64,000 nt of DNA from Paramecium tetraurelia. Lineage: Eukaryota; Ciliophora; Oligohymenophorea; Peniculida; Parameciidae. Shown here in pieces: positions 11,014 through 22,600 of the stretch. The translations under genes were made by a program, and so were the position numbers. Location: the NCBI RefSeq assembly GCF_000165425.1, contig NW_001798956.1:187373-251372 (forward strand), written 5' to 3'. Position 1 is the first letter of the stretch, and the number at the start of each line of letters is the position of its first letter. The notes under the pieces are model-generated. The model had not been told where the DNA came from and did no database searches. It saw only the letters and a program-made list of their open reading frames with translations.

Positions 11014-12357
11014 ATGGAAATTCAAAAGCAGAAGCCTGTGAATCTAATATCTATGTAACAACAATCCGAAGGTTGGTTGAACAAGACTACATCACAAGAG
11101 GTTGATTATTCAGCAGATGTAGAAAGGGATGCGGATTTAGATGAGGATCAGGAAAAGATTTATAAGAGACATCTATCTTATTTGGAGCAAAATTCTCAGC
11201 TGCAAAAGACAAGCTTTTCGGATGTAAATATTATGGAATAAAATAGGAATTCAATTCAAATAATATTGAAATGAAGTTATTGCATCGGATAGGTGGGTTA
11301 TTATCAAGATAAAGCAATATCTAAATAGAGATTTAGTCACATTTATGGATAATGAAAATATTCAAAGACGTCCAATTAGTTGTGCAAGACAAGGAGTTCG
11401 AATAAAAATTTAAATCTCAATTGATTAATTCTGCTATCGTTGACATCATGAACTAGAGAATTAAGACGAACACTATTTTATTGGCTCATGATCCAACAGG
11501 ATCCATATTACTTAAATTGGCAAGTCCAAGTAGAAAGATCTAATACTTATAATAGGATAAGACTTTCTCAAATATCATAGATAGAGGGATTTGTATGTTG
11601 AAAGTGAAAGTGGATAAAGTTTTAAAAATGGATTTGGATTAGAAAGTAGATGTTGTCATTGTTAATTTATATTATGTTGATTGCAAAGATAATCTAAAGA
11701 ACATTATGTATGAGTATCTGCAGTATGCTCATGACATTATTATTCTTTTACAACCAAACATAGAAAATTCCATAATCTATGATTCTGCTGAGTAAGCTAT
11801 CTCATTAACTGAACAAGCTAATTAAAATTGCAGTGTTGAACTGTAATGTCTGACTGATAGCAATAACAATAATATAGCTAAATTGCTATATTACGGTGAC
11901 ATCACGGAAGTACTTATTTTGGTGATTATCTTAGATTACATTAAATGACGAATTGAACTTTGTTTACTCATGCATTGATTCCTCAATCAAGAAACAATAT
12001 AATTATAAGCTCATGCTTAGAGATTTAAGAAATCAATTGGGTATGAGCAAACTCATCAGAAAACTTAGTCAATCTCAGATCATTTCAGGTATTGGATCTT
12101 TTCCTGATTTTGTCACTAGTATAAATGGAAGCATCAAAAAATATTAGTTGATGAATGTACAAACTAAAGATTTTGAAAATGAGAATCAAGATGCAAAACA
12201 TAAATTAAGTGAATTGCAGTCTTCATCCTCATCAACCGAGTCAGAACCTGAAGATTATTAGGATAAAATTGGTTCATTTAGTGAGTCATATAATCAATCT
12301 TAGATATTGGAACCTCTTTAGTCCAAACATTGCAATTCATAACACTTTAATATTTGA
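11014..12357 (+). CDS. Divergent TGS1-like (trimethylguanosine synthase) methyltransferase-fold protein
   Basis: Three exons (introns 11224-11246, 23 nt, and 11910-11934, 25 nt, both ending TAG) give about 431 residues from the ATG at 11014 to the TGA at 12355. The N-terminus is acidic. The middle reads TILLAHDPTGSILLKLASP, VDVVIVNLYYVD, IIILLQPNIENSII and KLLYYGDITE. Order and spacing recall TGS1, whose core has DxFCGxGGNTIQ, ADVVFLSPPWGGPDY, VYFLPRN and TAYFGDL. The key SAM-binding and PPW catalytic residues are not conserved, so activity is doubtful. Either a pseudo-enzyme of the TGS1 group or another Rossmann methyltransferase is possible. The tail is Ser/Glu-rich. Confidence 0.45.
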
Positions 12358-12392
12358 TTCATATACATTGTTTATAATATTCTAAAATTAAA

Positions 12393-12719
12393 ATGTCATA
12401 TAACTCTGGGTTTCAAAATAGATAATAACTACAGTAATACGAACAACTATTATAATTGCTTCTTGTCACCTTAAACAAGAGATTGGTCAAATTTTATTCA
12501 AATGAAGATTGTGATGAATTCGCATTTCGTAATATTTTTCAGAGAATCATGTCTGGCATGAAATCATTAGAGAAATAGTATATATTAATGACTTAATCAA
12601 ATAGAAAATTTATGCCACCTCGATTTAGTGAGACAGTTAGAAATTTATTTGACCTTTTGAAATTAGAAGAACAGCATGAAGTATCAAAACATCTATTTAG
12701 AGTGAAAGGTTATACATGA
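12393..12719 (+). CDS. Hypothetical protein, 108 residues
   Basis: A single exon from the ATG at 12393 to the TGA at 12717, only 35 bp after the previous stop. It is predicted helical, with QLQQYEQLLQLLLVTLNKRL, YSNEDCDEFAFRNIFQRIMSG and PRFSETVRNLFDLLKLEEQH. No family is recognised. The even codon pattern, with TAA and TAG as Gln and no TGA for 108 codons, supports a real gene. Confidence 0.65.
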
Positions 12720-12760
12720 ATCCATAATTTGATTTAATCTCACGATAAACAAATATTATT

Positions 12761-13246
12761 ATGAACCATGATAAGAAGCCTACCTAAAATCTACAATACT
12801 AATTATCAGAAGATCAATAAGAGATGCCACCACATCCATTAATGCAAATAGACTAGAGATAAGATTCGAATAAGTTAGATGTAGTTTTTGAGAAAGTGGA
12901 TAAATATGAGAAATTCGGTAAACTAGATTAAATTGATAAAAATAAAAAATATGAAAGTGGTATAACAGAAACGACTACTCCTAGAAAAGCTAGGGAATCA
13001 TTACAGCAATAGCAGATGTTTTAATAACAATAATTCAATTTGATACCAAGGGATTTCATTAATTAACTAGAAGAATGTGTCACTAGAAATGTGTTAGATA
13101 AATTGAATATACCAAAAAAATCTAAGAAAAAGAAATAAAGATCATCTTCTAATTAATTTTAATTCAGGTAAGTTCTTTTGTCAGCAAATGATAAATAGAA
13201 TTCATCTTTTTAATCAACTAAGAGAAAATTTAATAACTTAATATGA
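12761..13246 (+). CDS. Hypothetical Gln/Lys-rich protein, 161 residues
   Basis: The open frame runs from the ATG at 12761 to the TGA at 13244. It is low-complexity and polar, with a central run of glutamines (LQQQQMFQQQQFNLIPRDF) followed by a basic patch (IPKKSKKKKQRSSS). No domain is recognised. A possible 31-nt intron near 13168-13198 would change the last 20 residues; I kept the unspliced reading because it stays open and ends cleanly. It lies 52 bp before the convergent stop of the DHHC gene. Confidence 0.6.
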
Positions 13247-13298
13247 ATTCAATATTTTATATTTTTGTCTTCAATTATGTGAATGATATAACTCATTT

Positions 13299-14204
13299 TC
13301 AAATTGGCAATAGCCAATAATACCATTCAGGTCCCAATATTTCCATTAAGTTGTCCCAAATATTGATGTAAAATGGATTTGTCTTCTATTTCTTCTCATA
13401 ATACTCAATAGTCGTTTGATTATTGGCAGCCAATCTAAGCATAATGGTCAAAATCTACCTTACATGATGTAAGAAAAAGGGGAAGAATAACATGAACAGC
13501 GTAAAAATACTGTGATAATATGTGAACTTAGCTATTAATTGAAAATCGCTCTCTTCAATTGCTAATATGTATGTCTGGAAGTATGTGATCAAAACTAGTA
13601 TTATACATAGATCTTAATGAATGATATGATTTTTACTTAGATAGAATATCAACATCATAAAGTATTTATAGTTCTACATACCTATGCAAATGTTTAGCCA
13701 CATACAGTGATGATCCATCCTAAATACACATTATTTGCATTGGCTACAGTGATGCGCTCTTAATGGTTTGTATGATTAGCAAGTCTTACATATTTTTATC
13801 CCCTTGCTTTCTAAGACCTTAATGTTTAGCATATGTATCAACTATTCCTCTGATAATGGTTGATTGCATTAATTCTAATCTAAAAAGTCAAGCAGTCTAT
13901 CTTCACTCATCATCAACAACTTGAGCTCCTCTTGTAACTCATTAAATAACTATGTTTCTAACTTATCCTTTATGCTCTCGACTTCAATTAATACTTACTT
14001 GATCAACGTATCCAGGACCAAAACGAATTACTTAGATTGCACTCATAACCATTAAAAGGACAACACATCCAACTATTAACTATATGTACACTCCTTGCAT
14101 TGACAAGTATGTCTATAAGATAATATGCATACAATATAATAGAATGAGCACATCCCAACAAAAAACATTGAGAATAACACAGGTGGCAAATATTTTAAAA
14201 ACAT
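13299..14204 (-). CDS. DHHC-type protein S-acyltransferase
   Basis: A membrane enzyme that palmitoylates protein cysteines. The first exon begins MFLKYLPPVLFSMFFVGMCS. A 20-nt intron leads to a second transmembrane helix (LIVGCVVLLMVMSAI) and FGPGYVD, the usual DPG-like position. A 31-nt intron ending AAG follows. The Cys-rich domain reads ICKTCQSYKPLRAHHCSQC and then VFRMDHHCMWLNICIG, with the catalytic DHHC and its zinc ligands intact. Two more helices follow, and the end is WYYWLLPIQK-like before the TGA at 13299. The gene is about 285 residues long, typical for the family. Substrates are unknown. Confidence 0.88.
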
Positions 14205-14344
14205 TAATTATTATTTCGAGTAAATTTTCAACATAATATATTTTCACATTCAACCAACTCACAACCATCTAATCCATACAAAAATATATTGGATTTTGCC
14301 AAAAGTTATAATAAATAATGAAAAAAACATTTTATTTGATATAA

Positions 14345-15962
14345 TCACAACAAAAGCCCCTTTAAAGTAAATAAATTTTGCTTATGCGCTCCCACTTGAA
14401 ATTCGAATTACCAAAATTTAAAAACTATAATCTTATTCTCTTGAGATTCCTTGTAATAATGGAACAATATATAACACAAAGCAGTCTACTAATATTATCT
14501 AACTAAAACCTTCAAAATTATGTTAAAAACACAAAAAACTAGTGTCATTCTAACAATAGGATCACCTGCCTCACCCCATGTTGGCAGAGTTTTATCAGTG
14601 CCACTCCACCAATTCTAATATTTAATCAAGAAATACTTTGTAGATGCTAATCCACACGATATCATATATTACACTTAAAATAGTTAAAGCACCTACAATT
14701 TTAATATAGGTAGACTCCAAACAGTCTCTACATACGATTATCATATACAGCATTGCTAGGATTATCTAACTATATTTATATTTTTACATCTAAATAATCT
14801 GGACGAGCAAAACACTAAAATAAGGCCAAAAGGAGCATTACCATATATAAGATAAACCCATAATATAATTCATCCGATAATTCATCTTAAACAGTAGGAT
14901 CAGGTTGATGAATTTGAATATTTTATTATTGTTGAGGTTACATCTGAAATGTTTTCTATTAAGGAATAAAATTCTATTGTTATTGATATAGAAAAGCTTG
15001 ATTTTGTTGGGGCAAAGAACTGTTTTAAGGTTACTTTAATGATTATTATAAATTATTTCTAAGATTGTTCTCCAAAAATGGCTATTGAATTGTCAATAAA
15101 TCTCTTTAGTAATCATCAATGTCAATTTAACTCTATTAAATAGTTTGTTCGTATTTAAGAATCATCTCTTAGTGATATTTTAACTAATTATAACAATCTT
15201 CATACTTTGTTGTGAATCCATTGAGATTCAATTTATAAATATGTTTGTAATTGTTATTATCTCTCATTAACCAATTATAATTGCTAAGAATGAACTTATT
15301 GATCATGCATTTCACCCAAATCTAAATGACTTTACCCAATTAATATTCTTTTCTGATTTCTATCTTATACAAATAGTTTTATTAAAATCTCTTCAGAACC
15401 AGTTTAAATTTGACTTATTATTAAATTAATCATACAAATTTAATTGTTAGTTAAAAGTCGGATTATATTTATCACCTGTCGACATTTAGGTCTAGACTTC
15501 AGCACCATCTAAAGCTATCATAACAAAACTATATTGATAATCAGAATATTGAATATTATGAGCCTGTTTAATCACTATTATCAATTGAGAGTCTCTATCT
15601 ACTCCCTAAGGGTTGAGTTTTTAATTATCTTTTTATAAATATCTAATACATTGTAACTCTTATGCTAATTGTTGGCATTCTTTCAACTCTTCTCTGTATT
15701 ATTGCATTTGCTATTCTGTCTGATTTATTTTTTTCTTTAGCACTTTGTCTGCTTCTATAATAACTTATGCAAAATCTTCTAATTAGACCTGGCCTCTTTG
15801 ATTTGGTTAGCATTGTTCAAATAATTGTTAAGCAACATCTCGATCATATAATTATCCAGTCTATCCTATAAATCTTAATACTTACAAGCTTGTCAAGTGC
15901 AGAAAACAATTATTCTTTTTAATAAGCTTATCCTTATGATAATCCTGTTCTTTAGAAGCCAT
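14345..15962 (-). CDS. C2-domain protein with N-terminal EF-hand-like region and C-terminal membrane helix
   Basis: From the ATG at 15962 (MASKEQDYHKDKL...) the protein has a degenerate EF-hand-like motif (CQPNQRGQVQLEDFAQVI), a coiled coil rich in Gln and Glu, then a C2-like beta sandwich starting LIIVIKQAHNI with YSFVMIALDGAEVQTQ and GDKYNPTFNQQLNL. Repeated Gln-rich stretches follow. Near the end are two hydrophobic helices (for example MTLVFCVFNIILKVLV) and the TGA at 14345. C2 domains usually bind phospholipids, often with calcium, so a membrane-tethered, calcium- or lipid-linked role is likely. Several tiny introns inside were not individually mapped. Confidence 0.7.
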
Positions 15963-16517
15963 TCAATATCAAATTAATTGTTGGGATATATTGCAACGAC
16001 ATATTATATTTAAATTTTTATATATAAATAATTATATTTTTGTGCTTTTATTTATTACATCGCAACAATGTGATAATGTATGAGATAGATAAAAAGATTC
16101 ATTTTTTGAAAGAAGTTAGATTAACTTTATTTCAATAACCTTTTCATGTCTATATCTTAATTATGTAATGAGCTATTTAAGTTCTTGGAATAAGTCAATA
16201 TTCTTTCTACAACAATGTTTGGTTCTAAGGGTTTATATGTATACAATTTATTGAAAAATTTGGAATCAATTAATTAAGCCAAATCAATTCATGACTTTTT
16301 GATGCTTTTCATAAATCAGTAAAATTATATCCAAATAATTTGAATTTACATATTCAATTTTGAGATACTTATTAATTTTGATATGTATTACTAATATAAT
16401 AATACAGAAATATTTGAAATTTTATTCAAGGATTATAGGTTAAAGAAGAAAGGAATCAAAATATAATAAAATTACGTTCTCAGACTTTATTATTATGATT
16501 TATATTTAATATATATA
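15963..16517. other. Intergenic spacer
   Basis: About 555 bp of very AT-rich sequence between two minus-strand genes. It should contain the promoter of the C2-domain gene. I find no open frame of note or RNA gene. Confidence 0.4.
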
Positions 16518-17194
16518 TCAGATTAATGCTACAGCTCTATTTAATAATTGATCATTGACATCATGAACCACCTCATTAATTCGCAATATTGTGATCCTTT
16601 ATCTATGTCCTTAAGATTTTTAATATCTCTTTCTTCTCTTTTTTTTATAAATGAGTTCTTTTTCACTTAATGTTTATTATTCTACTGTTGCTAATATTTT
16701 TGCATTTTCCACAAATGGTCTTCCCAAGACTGTGTAATCTTTAGCTCCAACCATCAATACTTAATCTAATTCAATTGTTGTGTTGATGTCTAATCCCTCC
16801 ATGTATTCTGTGATGATTTAATCATCCTTGACCACTTTATATTAGCTACCACCAATCTTGCAGACTGCAAATTTAAGAGATGTTGGCAATTCAATTCCTT
16901 TCAATTAATCATGCACAATGAATTTGCATTCCTAAGCCACAGGAGGTGTCTATTAGTCAAATTAAAATAGCAAAATACCCTTTGTCTTTCCAATTCTTAA
17001 TGTCGAGCTCTACGTTTTGCTTTCTTCTCTAAATCATTCCTCCATTTTTGAGTATACATGATGTATCTCTTATCAGTGAATTTGTTATTGTAATATTCAA
17101 ATATTTCAGCCTTGTCTCTCTCTTTAAAGTACTCGCTAAAAGAGAAGAGTCCAGGTTGAATAGTCAAGGACCTTCTAAATAATTATTTGATCAT
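16518..17194 (-). CDS. MRPL21: Mitochondrial large-subunit ribosomal protein bL21m
   Basis: The N-terminus is basic with few acidic residues (MIKQLFRRSLTIQPGLFSFS), fitting a mitochondrial presequence. After a 29-nt intron (16950-16978, ending TAG) the C-terminal half contains the bL21 core: KFAVCKIGGSQYKVVKDD, then TTIELDQVLMVGAKDYTVLG, RPFVENAKILATV and a basic KKKRRKRYQKSQGHRQ segment before the end at the TGA at 16518. That arrangement is the bL21 beta-barrel with its KRR...GHRQ RNA-binding tail. Spliced length is about 215 residues. It is divergent from the CK2-beta gene, with 141 bp between the start codons. Confidence 0.87.
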
Positions 17195-17335
17195 TAATTA
17201 AAATAATTAAGCAAGTTAGTAAATAGAGGGTTTGATATTTTATTTTTGTGTTTCGAATAATGAAATTGAGAATAAAAAATCAAGTTTTCCTACTCTTTAT
17301 ATTAAATTAAAGTTGCATAATCATGATTGAATAAT

Positions 17336-18388
17336 ATGTCTGGAAAAAGTATTGCGCAAAAATAATTAAAATCTTTTTTTAATTAGTTAATAATTGAGAA
17401 AGAATGTCTGGTATTTAATCAAAGTATATAGGAAGAGGAATCGCAATATTCTGAACATCCTGGAGGTTGGATTGAATGGTTTTGCGCTCATGAAGATCAT
17501 TAATTTTTATGTGAAGTAGATGATGATTTTATTCGTGATCCATTTAATTAAATTGGAATAAAGGGAAAGTTTGCTTTCTATAGGTAAAAATCACAAAGAT
17601 ATCTTAGTGAAGCCATCAATATGATTTTGCAATCTACCTCACCCGAAGATTAAGACTTAGAAGATGAAAGGTTTTCTTATTTTACATCACAAAAGATTTT
17701 TAGAGGTTTATTAAGAAGCATCCGACATTTATGGTCTGCTTCATGCCAGATTCATATTTACTTCGAAAGGATCGGCAATAATGCGGGAAAGATCTTTTGT
17801 AGGGAAAATTTGGTCATTGTCCTCGGATATATTGTGAGAAGCAGAATGTCATTCCAATTGGTTTGTGTGAAGATTTAAAAACAGCAAGAGTCAAGGTTTA
17901 AAATTAAATTAAAGCATATAGGTGTTTTGTCCACGTTGTGAAGAAGTTTACATGCCAAAAAAAAAGTGTGCTGATATTGATGGTGCATATTTTGGAAAGT
18001 CATTCCCATAATTTTTGTTGATGGTTAATATATCTATTAAAATACTTAGACATATCCTGATTTACATCCTAAATATCAATTATTACCAGACACTTAAATA
18101 AAGTCTAATTTTGAACCTACTCTATTTGGATTCAAAATTGCTGGTAAATAAGGAAGTAAAATTAAAAGGTTTGAATAATAATTGTAATTCAACCAAATTA
18201 TTACTCAACCTATTGTTTAATCAACTGAGCAAAATATTCTTTTATAGGAACATAAATAAATTAGAATATAATAATCATAATAATAAACATAGTAAGAGTA
18301 ATAATAATAGTAATAATAATAATCATCATAAGAATAGAATTCAGAACATAATCATAAAAAAAAAAATAAGAAAAAGCATAAAAATTGA
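17336..18388 (+). CDS. CSNK2B: Casein kinase II regulatory (beta) subunit with long Gln-rich tail; one apparent +1 frameshift
   Basis: The regulatory dimer of protein kinase CK2. Landmarks are WIEWFCAHEDHQFLCEV, an acidic loop, IYGLLHARFIFTSKG, GKFGHCPRIYC, VFCPRCEEVYMPKKKCADID and GAYFGKSFPQFLLM then TYPD. The four zinc-ligand cysteines of the dimer interface are present. Introns of about 25-26 nt are needed at about 17670, 17900 and 18025. Within exon 2 the conserved frame breaks: between the MRE and QGKFG motifs there is one base too many, at the run TTTT (17795-17798). After the CK2 core a tail dominated by TAA/TAG glutamines runs to the TGA at 18386. CK2 alpha normally pairs with it in nucleus and cytoplasm. 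Confidence 0.88.
18240..18345 (+). repeat. Degenerate TAA/TAG glutamine-codon tract in the CK2 beta tail
   Basis: A run of mostly TAA and TAG triplets, read as glutamine in the ciliate code, forms a polyQ stretch in the C-terminal tail of the CK2 beta gene. In the standard code it would be a string of stops. The two-letter composition makes it prone to slippage, so length may vary between alleles. Confidence 0.7.
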
Positions 18389-18463
18389 TATTCAATAGAT
18401 TTGGTATTATATATGTAAATGTTAATATATTTATCCATGTATAAAAATTATACAAAATGCTAA

Positions 18464-19199
18464 TCAAACAAATTTACGTTGCACTCCAATAATTCTTTTT
18501 ATATAAAATACCTGCCATATACTAACAAACACTATAATTAAAGTTTCAACAATAGTGTAAATGAAATACTTGTTATTGTTATCCCTCAGAAATTGATATC
18601 CTCCCTCCCTTTTTTATTATGAGAATTTAGTGTCAAACATTAGATCATTTAGTCCAGTATATAAACTAGAGAGCTTTTTCTAAACTGGATCTAGGTCTGC
18701 TTCTTTTATATGCTCATATGTAGCATTTCGAACATCAATTGCAAAAGTAACTACATGATTGCTTTTCCCCTCTGAATTAAATGAGTATTTACATTTGCAT
18801 TGCTGAACACAAATTTGTAGTTTCCAGGATTGGTGATATTTACAGAAAAAACGGCTTCTTTCTTCTATTACTTATTGTCAATAATCTTTCCTCTTGGATC
18901 TTTGATCTAATTGAGTTTAATGGCTATCATACACTGAAATCAATTTTGTCCTTGTTCATAATTGATAAAAAGAATGCTCCTCTGATATTAGTTGGGTGTT
19001 TAATGTATTATTCCAAGATTTCCACTTCTCCCTTTTATAACTCAAATGATAACATGTCATCTGGAATGAAGTCAGCCATCTACCCTTCCCAATCATCCAT
19101 TAATTATTTCTTCTCCTCATGATCTGTATTGTTGCCATTAGTCTCATTAGAGGCCAATTTACAATACGCAGATATTATGAATATTAAGAATAATTTCAT
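18464..19199 (-). CDS. p24/TMED family cargo receptor (GOLD domain)
   Basis: Small type I membrane protein of ER-Golgi COPI/COPII vesicles. It has a signal peptide (MKLFLIFIISAYCKLAS), then an acidic linker, the GOLD domain (IRGAFFLSIMNKDKIDFSI, DPRGKIIDNKQQ, AVFSVNITNPGNYKFVFSN, HVVTFAIDVRN), a coiled-coil segment (VQKKLSSLYTGLNDLMF), a transmembrane helix (YFIYTIVETLIIVFVSIWQVFYI) and a short cytosolic KRIIGVQRKFV tail. A 26-nt intron splits FS from IKDP. A second junction (18762-18784) is unclear: the best fit ends GAG, or a base is missing in the G/A runs there. The frame is also open upstream of the chosen ATG (19199) for one extra hydrophobic stretch. Confidence 0.85.
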
Positions 19200-19600
19200 T
19201 TATTATAATAATTATTTTTTAGTCATAATATAAATTATTATGCAGATTAAAAGGAATAGGCCAAAAATAGGTGTTCCTAAGTCAACCATTCTGAATACTC
19301 CATAATCTACAAATCAGACGTTGCGTAATTCATTCATGACATAATATCTTTCTTAGCAAGCAATAAATTGATTGGATAAAAGACAATACATGAACCATTC
19401 ATAGATTAGAGCCAGAGTATAAATTTACATAAATAACAAAAAGAAATGAGGCAAACTTTCAAATTATCTCCTGTTTAATAATTGTTAATTATGTATTTAC
19501 AACTTTTAGATCCCCTTTCAATTTGGATTCCACTTTCCGATAAAAATCACACATTTAAAAGACTGAAGGTAGTGCATCTGAACCACTTCTTAAAATCAAT
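19200..19600. other. Spacer between p24 and LRR genes with weak small ORFs
   Basis: About 400 bp. On the minus strand MVDLGTPIFGLFLLICIIIY is open and in frame with the p24 start, preceded by a TGA. On the plus strand a 51-codon frame begins near 19446 (MRQTFKLSPVQQ). Neither is recognisable; both may be chance. Confidence 0.3.
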
Positions 19601-22600
19601 ATGAAAAATCTTGAAATCCCTAAAGATAGACTCCTCTTTGCAACAGAAACCAAACATATTTCTAAATCTCTCGTCGACCTAGATGATGTTAAATATTGTT
19701 TATATTTTTTAGCAATACGATTACATTAAAACCTTTAGAGCAATACCTCTGTAAACGATAAAGGAAATCTATGATACTGACCGCAAAGAGATAGAAAGGT
19801 TATCTTCAGCAGAGAGACATATCCCCATTGATTCAAGGTTAGCTCCAATCAGACCATAGTTATAATACCCAAATATTCCAGAATTTCGTAAATATTTTAA
19901 AGAAAATGAAAGATATTAAGAATTGCAGCAATTTTATTAAATTGATCCAAATATTTATTAAAAAATGACTGAAAAAGTATAGTATATATTCTAAAACTAG
20001 ATTAAATAAGAGAAATTAATGCCAAGAGAAATGAAACTATTTACTAACAATAATAATGACAAACTGATAGCAAATAATTTGTTAGGATCAGACATGTATG
20101 TAGATTTGTTCTCTGAAGGATTATCATCATCTCATTTTAGTAATTTAAAATCCCTTTAAACTGAAAAACAATAAGTTAAACAATAATAGAATAACTATGA
20201 TTGCAAAGAATTTACCAAGTAGCATTATCGATTTAGATTTCAGTAATAATGCTATTGGTAACGGTGGAATTGCTAGCATTTGTGATTTCTTAAACTCTAA
20301 AAATTGCTATCTACAAATATTGAATTTAGAAGATAATAAATTGCGAGATGGACCTATAATGACTATTCTTAAGACTCTTTAATAGAGTAAAACAATTAAA
20401 GTCATTAAATTCTCAAAAAATTACATTACTGATATTAGTATGGATTAATTTGGAAATCTATTGAAAACAGTAACTAAATTTATAAAAATAGAGTAATTCA
20501 TTGTAAGAAGTATACTTGCATTATAATTAAATACGAAATCAAGGAGGAACTGTATTCTTTAGGGCTTTTCTGAAGAATTAATATATGAAAGTGCTTGATT
20601 TCTCTTTTAATAAGTTAGGATAGCACAAGGAATGTGTTTAGATGATATCTGAGTAAATATTTTTATCCATAAAGTGTTTTAGGTAAACCACATTCAGAAT
20701 TATCTCATCTTGACTTATCGTATAATAATTTCAATAATGAAGATTCAAAAATATTCCATTAAGCTATAATGTTTAATTAAATAATATACGGATTTCATTT
20801 TGAAGGCAATGGAGATTATTGCACTAATACAAGGGGTTTTTTAGTAAATCAGAAGGAGATAGATTAGGAATATGATGCTTTGGTTTCAAAATAATCAATC
20901 AGACTGTCCACACAACAATTTGTAGATTAAAGTTTGAGTAGAATAGATTTGAAGAATAAAATGAATAAGTTGGATTAACATTTTCAATTAGCAGATCCAT
21001 CCTTATTCAAAAGAATCTAAAGCACAGATTATAATAATAATAAATCTAAAGATAATTGCTGGTTGTGTGAGGGTTGGACAGAAATCAGATTTTAATATGT
21101 GGTTGGTAAATCAGGGAATATAAGTGATTATCCAATCTATTTACATTTAGACTTTGAAAATTATAGACCTATGATTATGGAATAGGATTAATAAATCTTT
21201 TTTTTATTAAGAATGTGTCCACCAAATAGAAAAATTAGATACTTTTTTAGTAATCCTTTTTTGGATATTTAATTTACGGCTAAAGATCAACGCATAACAG
21301 CATTAGACGATTTTGAGCCAATCAAAGTTCAAGGAATTCCTATGATCTATGCTGATACTTCTGTTGTATATAGTTAAAAAATTTCAATTGTAAATTATTT
21401 GTCAGCAACAATCAATAAGAAAGTTCTTGACTCCTAAAAACATTATATTCCAACTGTGCTATCTAGACCTAGAGAATAAGAGAAAATAGTTTATATAGAT
21501 CCTAATAAAGAAAAAGAGAAATCATGGTCAATTGAGAATTCAATCTTTCGAGATTTCTAAGCAGATACAGAAGGTCATCTTTTAGATTGCTTCGATTTTG
21601 ATTTCGAATGTGGAAGACTCTAAAAACATATTCCTGATCCTGAAGATCTGGAAGTATTAAAAACAAAGGTGAAAGTATTCTACAAAAATATTTTGGCTTG
21701 TTATAAGTATTATTGTGCTGAAACTTTGAATTATGAAACACCTTGTTTAAACCAATAAAGCTTTATTGATTTCATATCCCAAACAAACATACTTTCGAAG
21801 TCAATATTAAACAATATTGATTTATAATTAACTTATCTATCGAGTTATGTGGTATAGAAATCAGCAGAATTTATTCATGTTTTAGATAAATGTTTAGTTA
21901 GATATCAATTTCTTGAAATCATTATTCGTTTGGCAAAAGAACAATACTTGAGAGCAAATCTATGTAACAATATAACTGATGCTTTGGATATGTTGTTTAA
22001 GTAGGACAAAGTGTTAGATCTAATCCAGGAATTCGGAGTTCCCTAAGATTGGCGAGATACCAGATATTGGACTTAGTTGATGGATTCAACTATTAAAATG
22101 AAGATATAATTCATATAGTTAATGTATGATTATGTATCAAAGATAACATTCAAACATAATAAATATGTTACTTTGACAGATTTCAAGTTGTTTATTGAAT
22201 AACTGGATTTAGGAAGGTATGTTTCTGAGAAAGAACGTTACTTAATATATCTGCAAAGCATGCAAACGTAAAGAGATGAATTGAGAGAGTCAAACCATAT
22301 TCAAATGCAATTTATAGAATTTGTAGAGGCTATAGCAAGATTAGCAGAGAAGATATCCCCAATCTCACCTATGTATGCTGTTCGTAATCCAACTGTTAAT
22401 AAAATAACGAGGAAATCGTTGCCATTATTTGTTAAATTTGAGGGACTTCTCTACATTATATTTTAAAAAATAAAATAGGGAATTACAACTAAAACAAACG
22501 ATTAATAAATTTAGGATCTAGAAAAAAATGTTATATCTAAAACTATATTAAAGACTGTTCAAGCAAAGAAACTGGGAGTATTCGGTAAGTCTAAATAAAT

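Noticed and set aside
19445-19602. A separate small plus-strand gene before the LRR gene (MRQTFKLSPV...).
   Set aside because: It ends inside the LRR start region, has no motif and is within chance length.
20151-20205. An apparent +1 frameshift in the LRR gene at CTTTAAACTG.
   Set aside because: A 34-nt intron ending AAG restores the frame exactly at NLPSSIIDLDF, so no frameshift is required.
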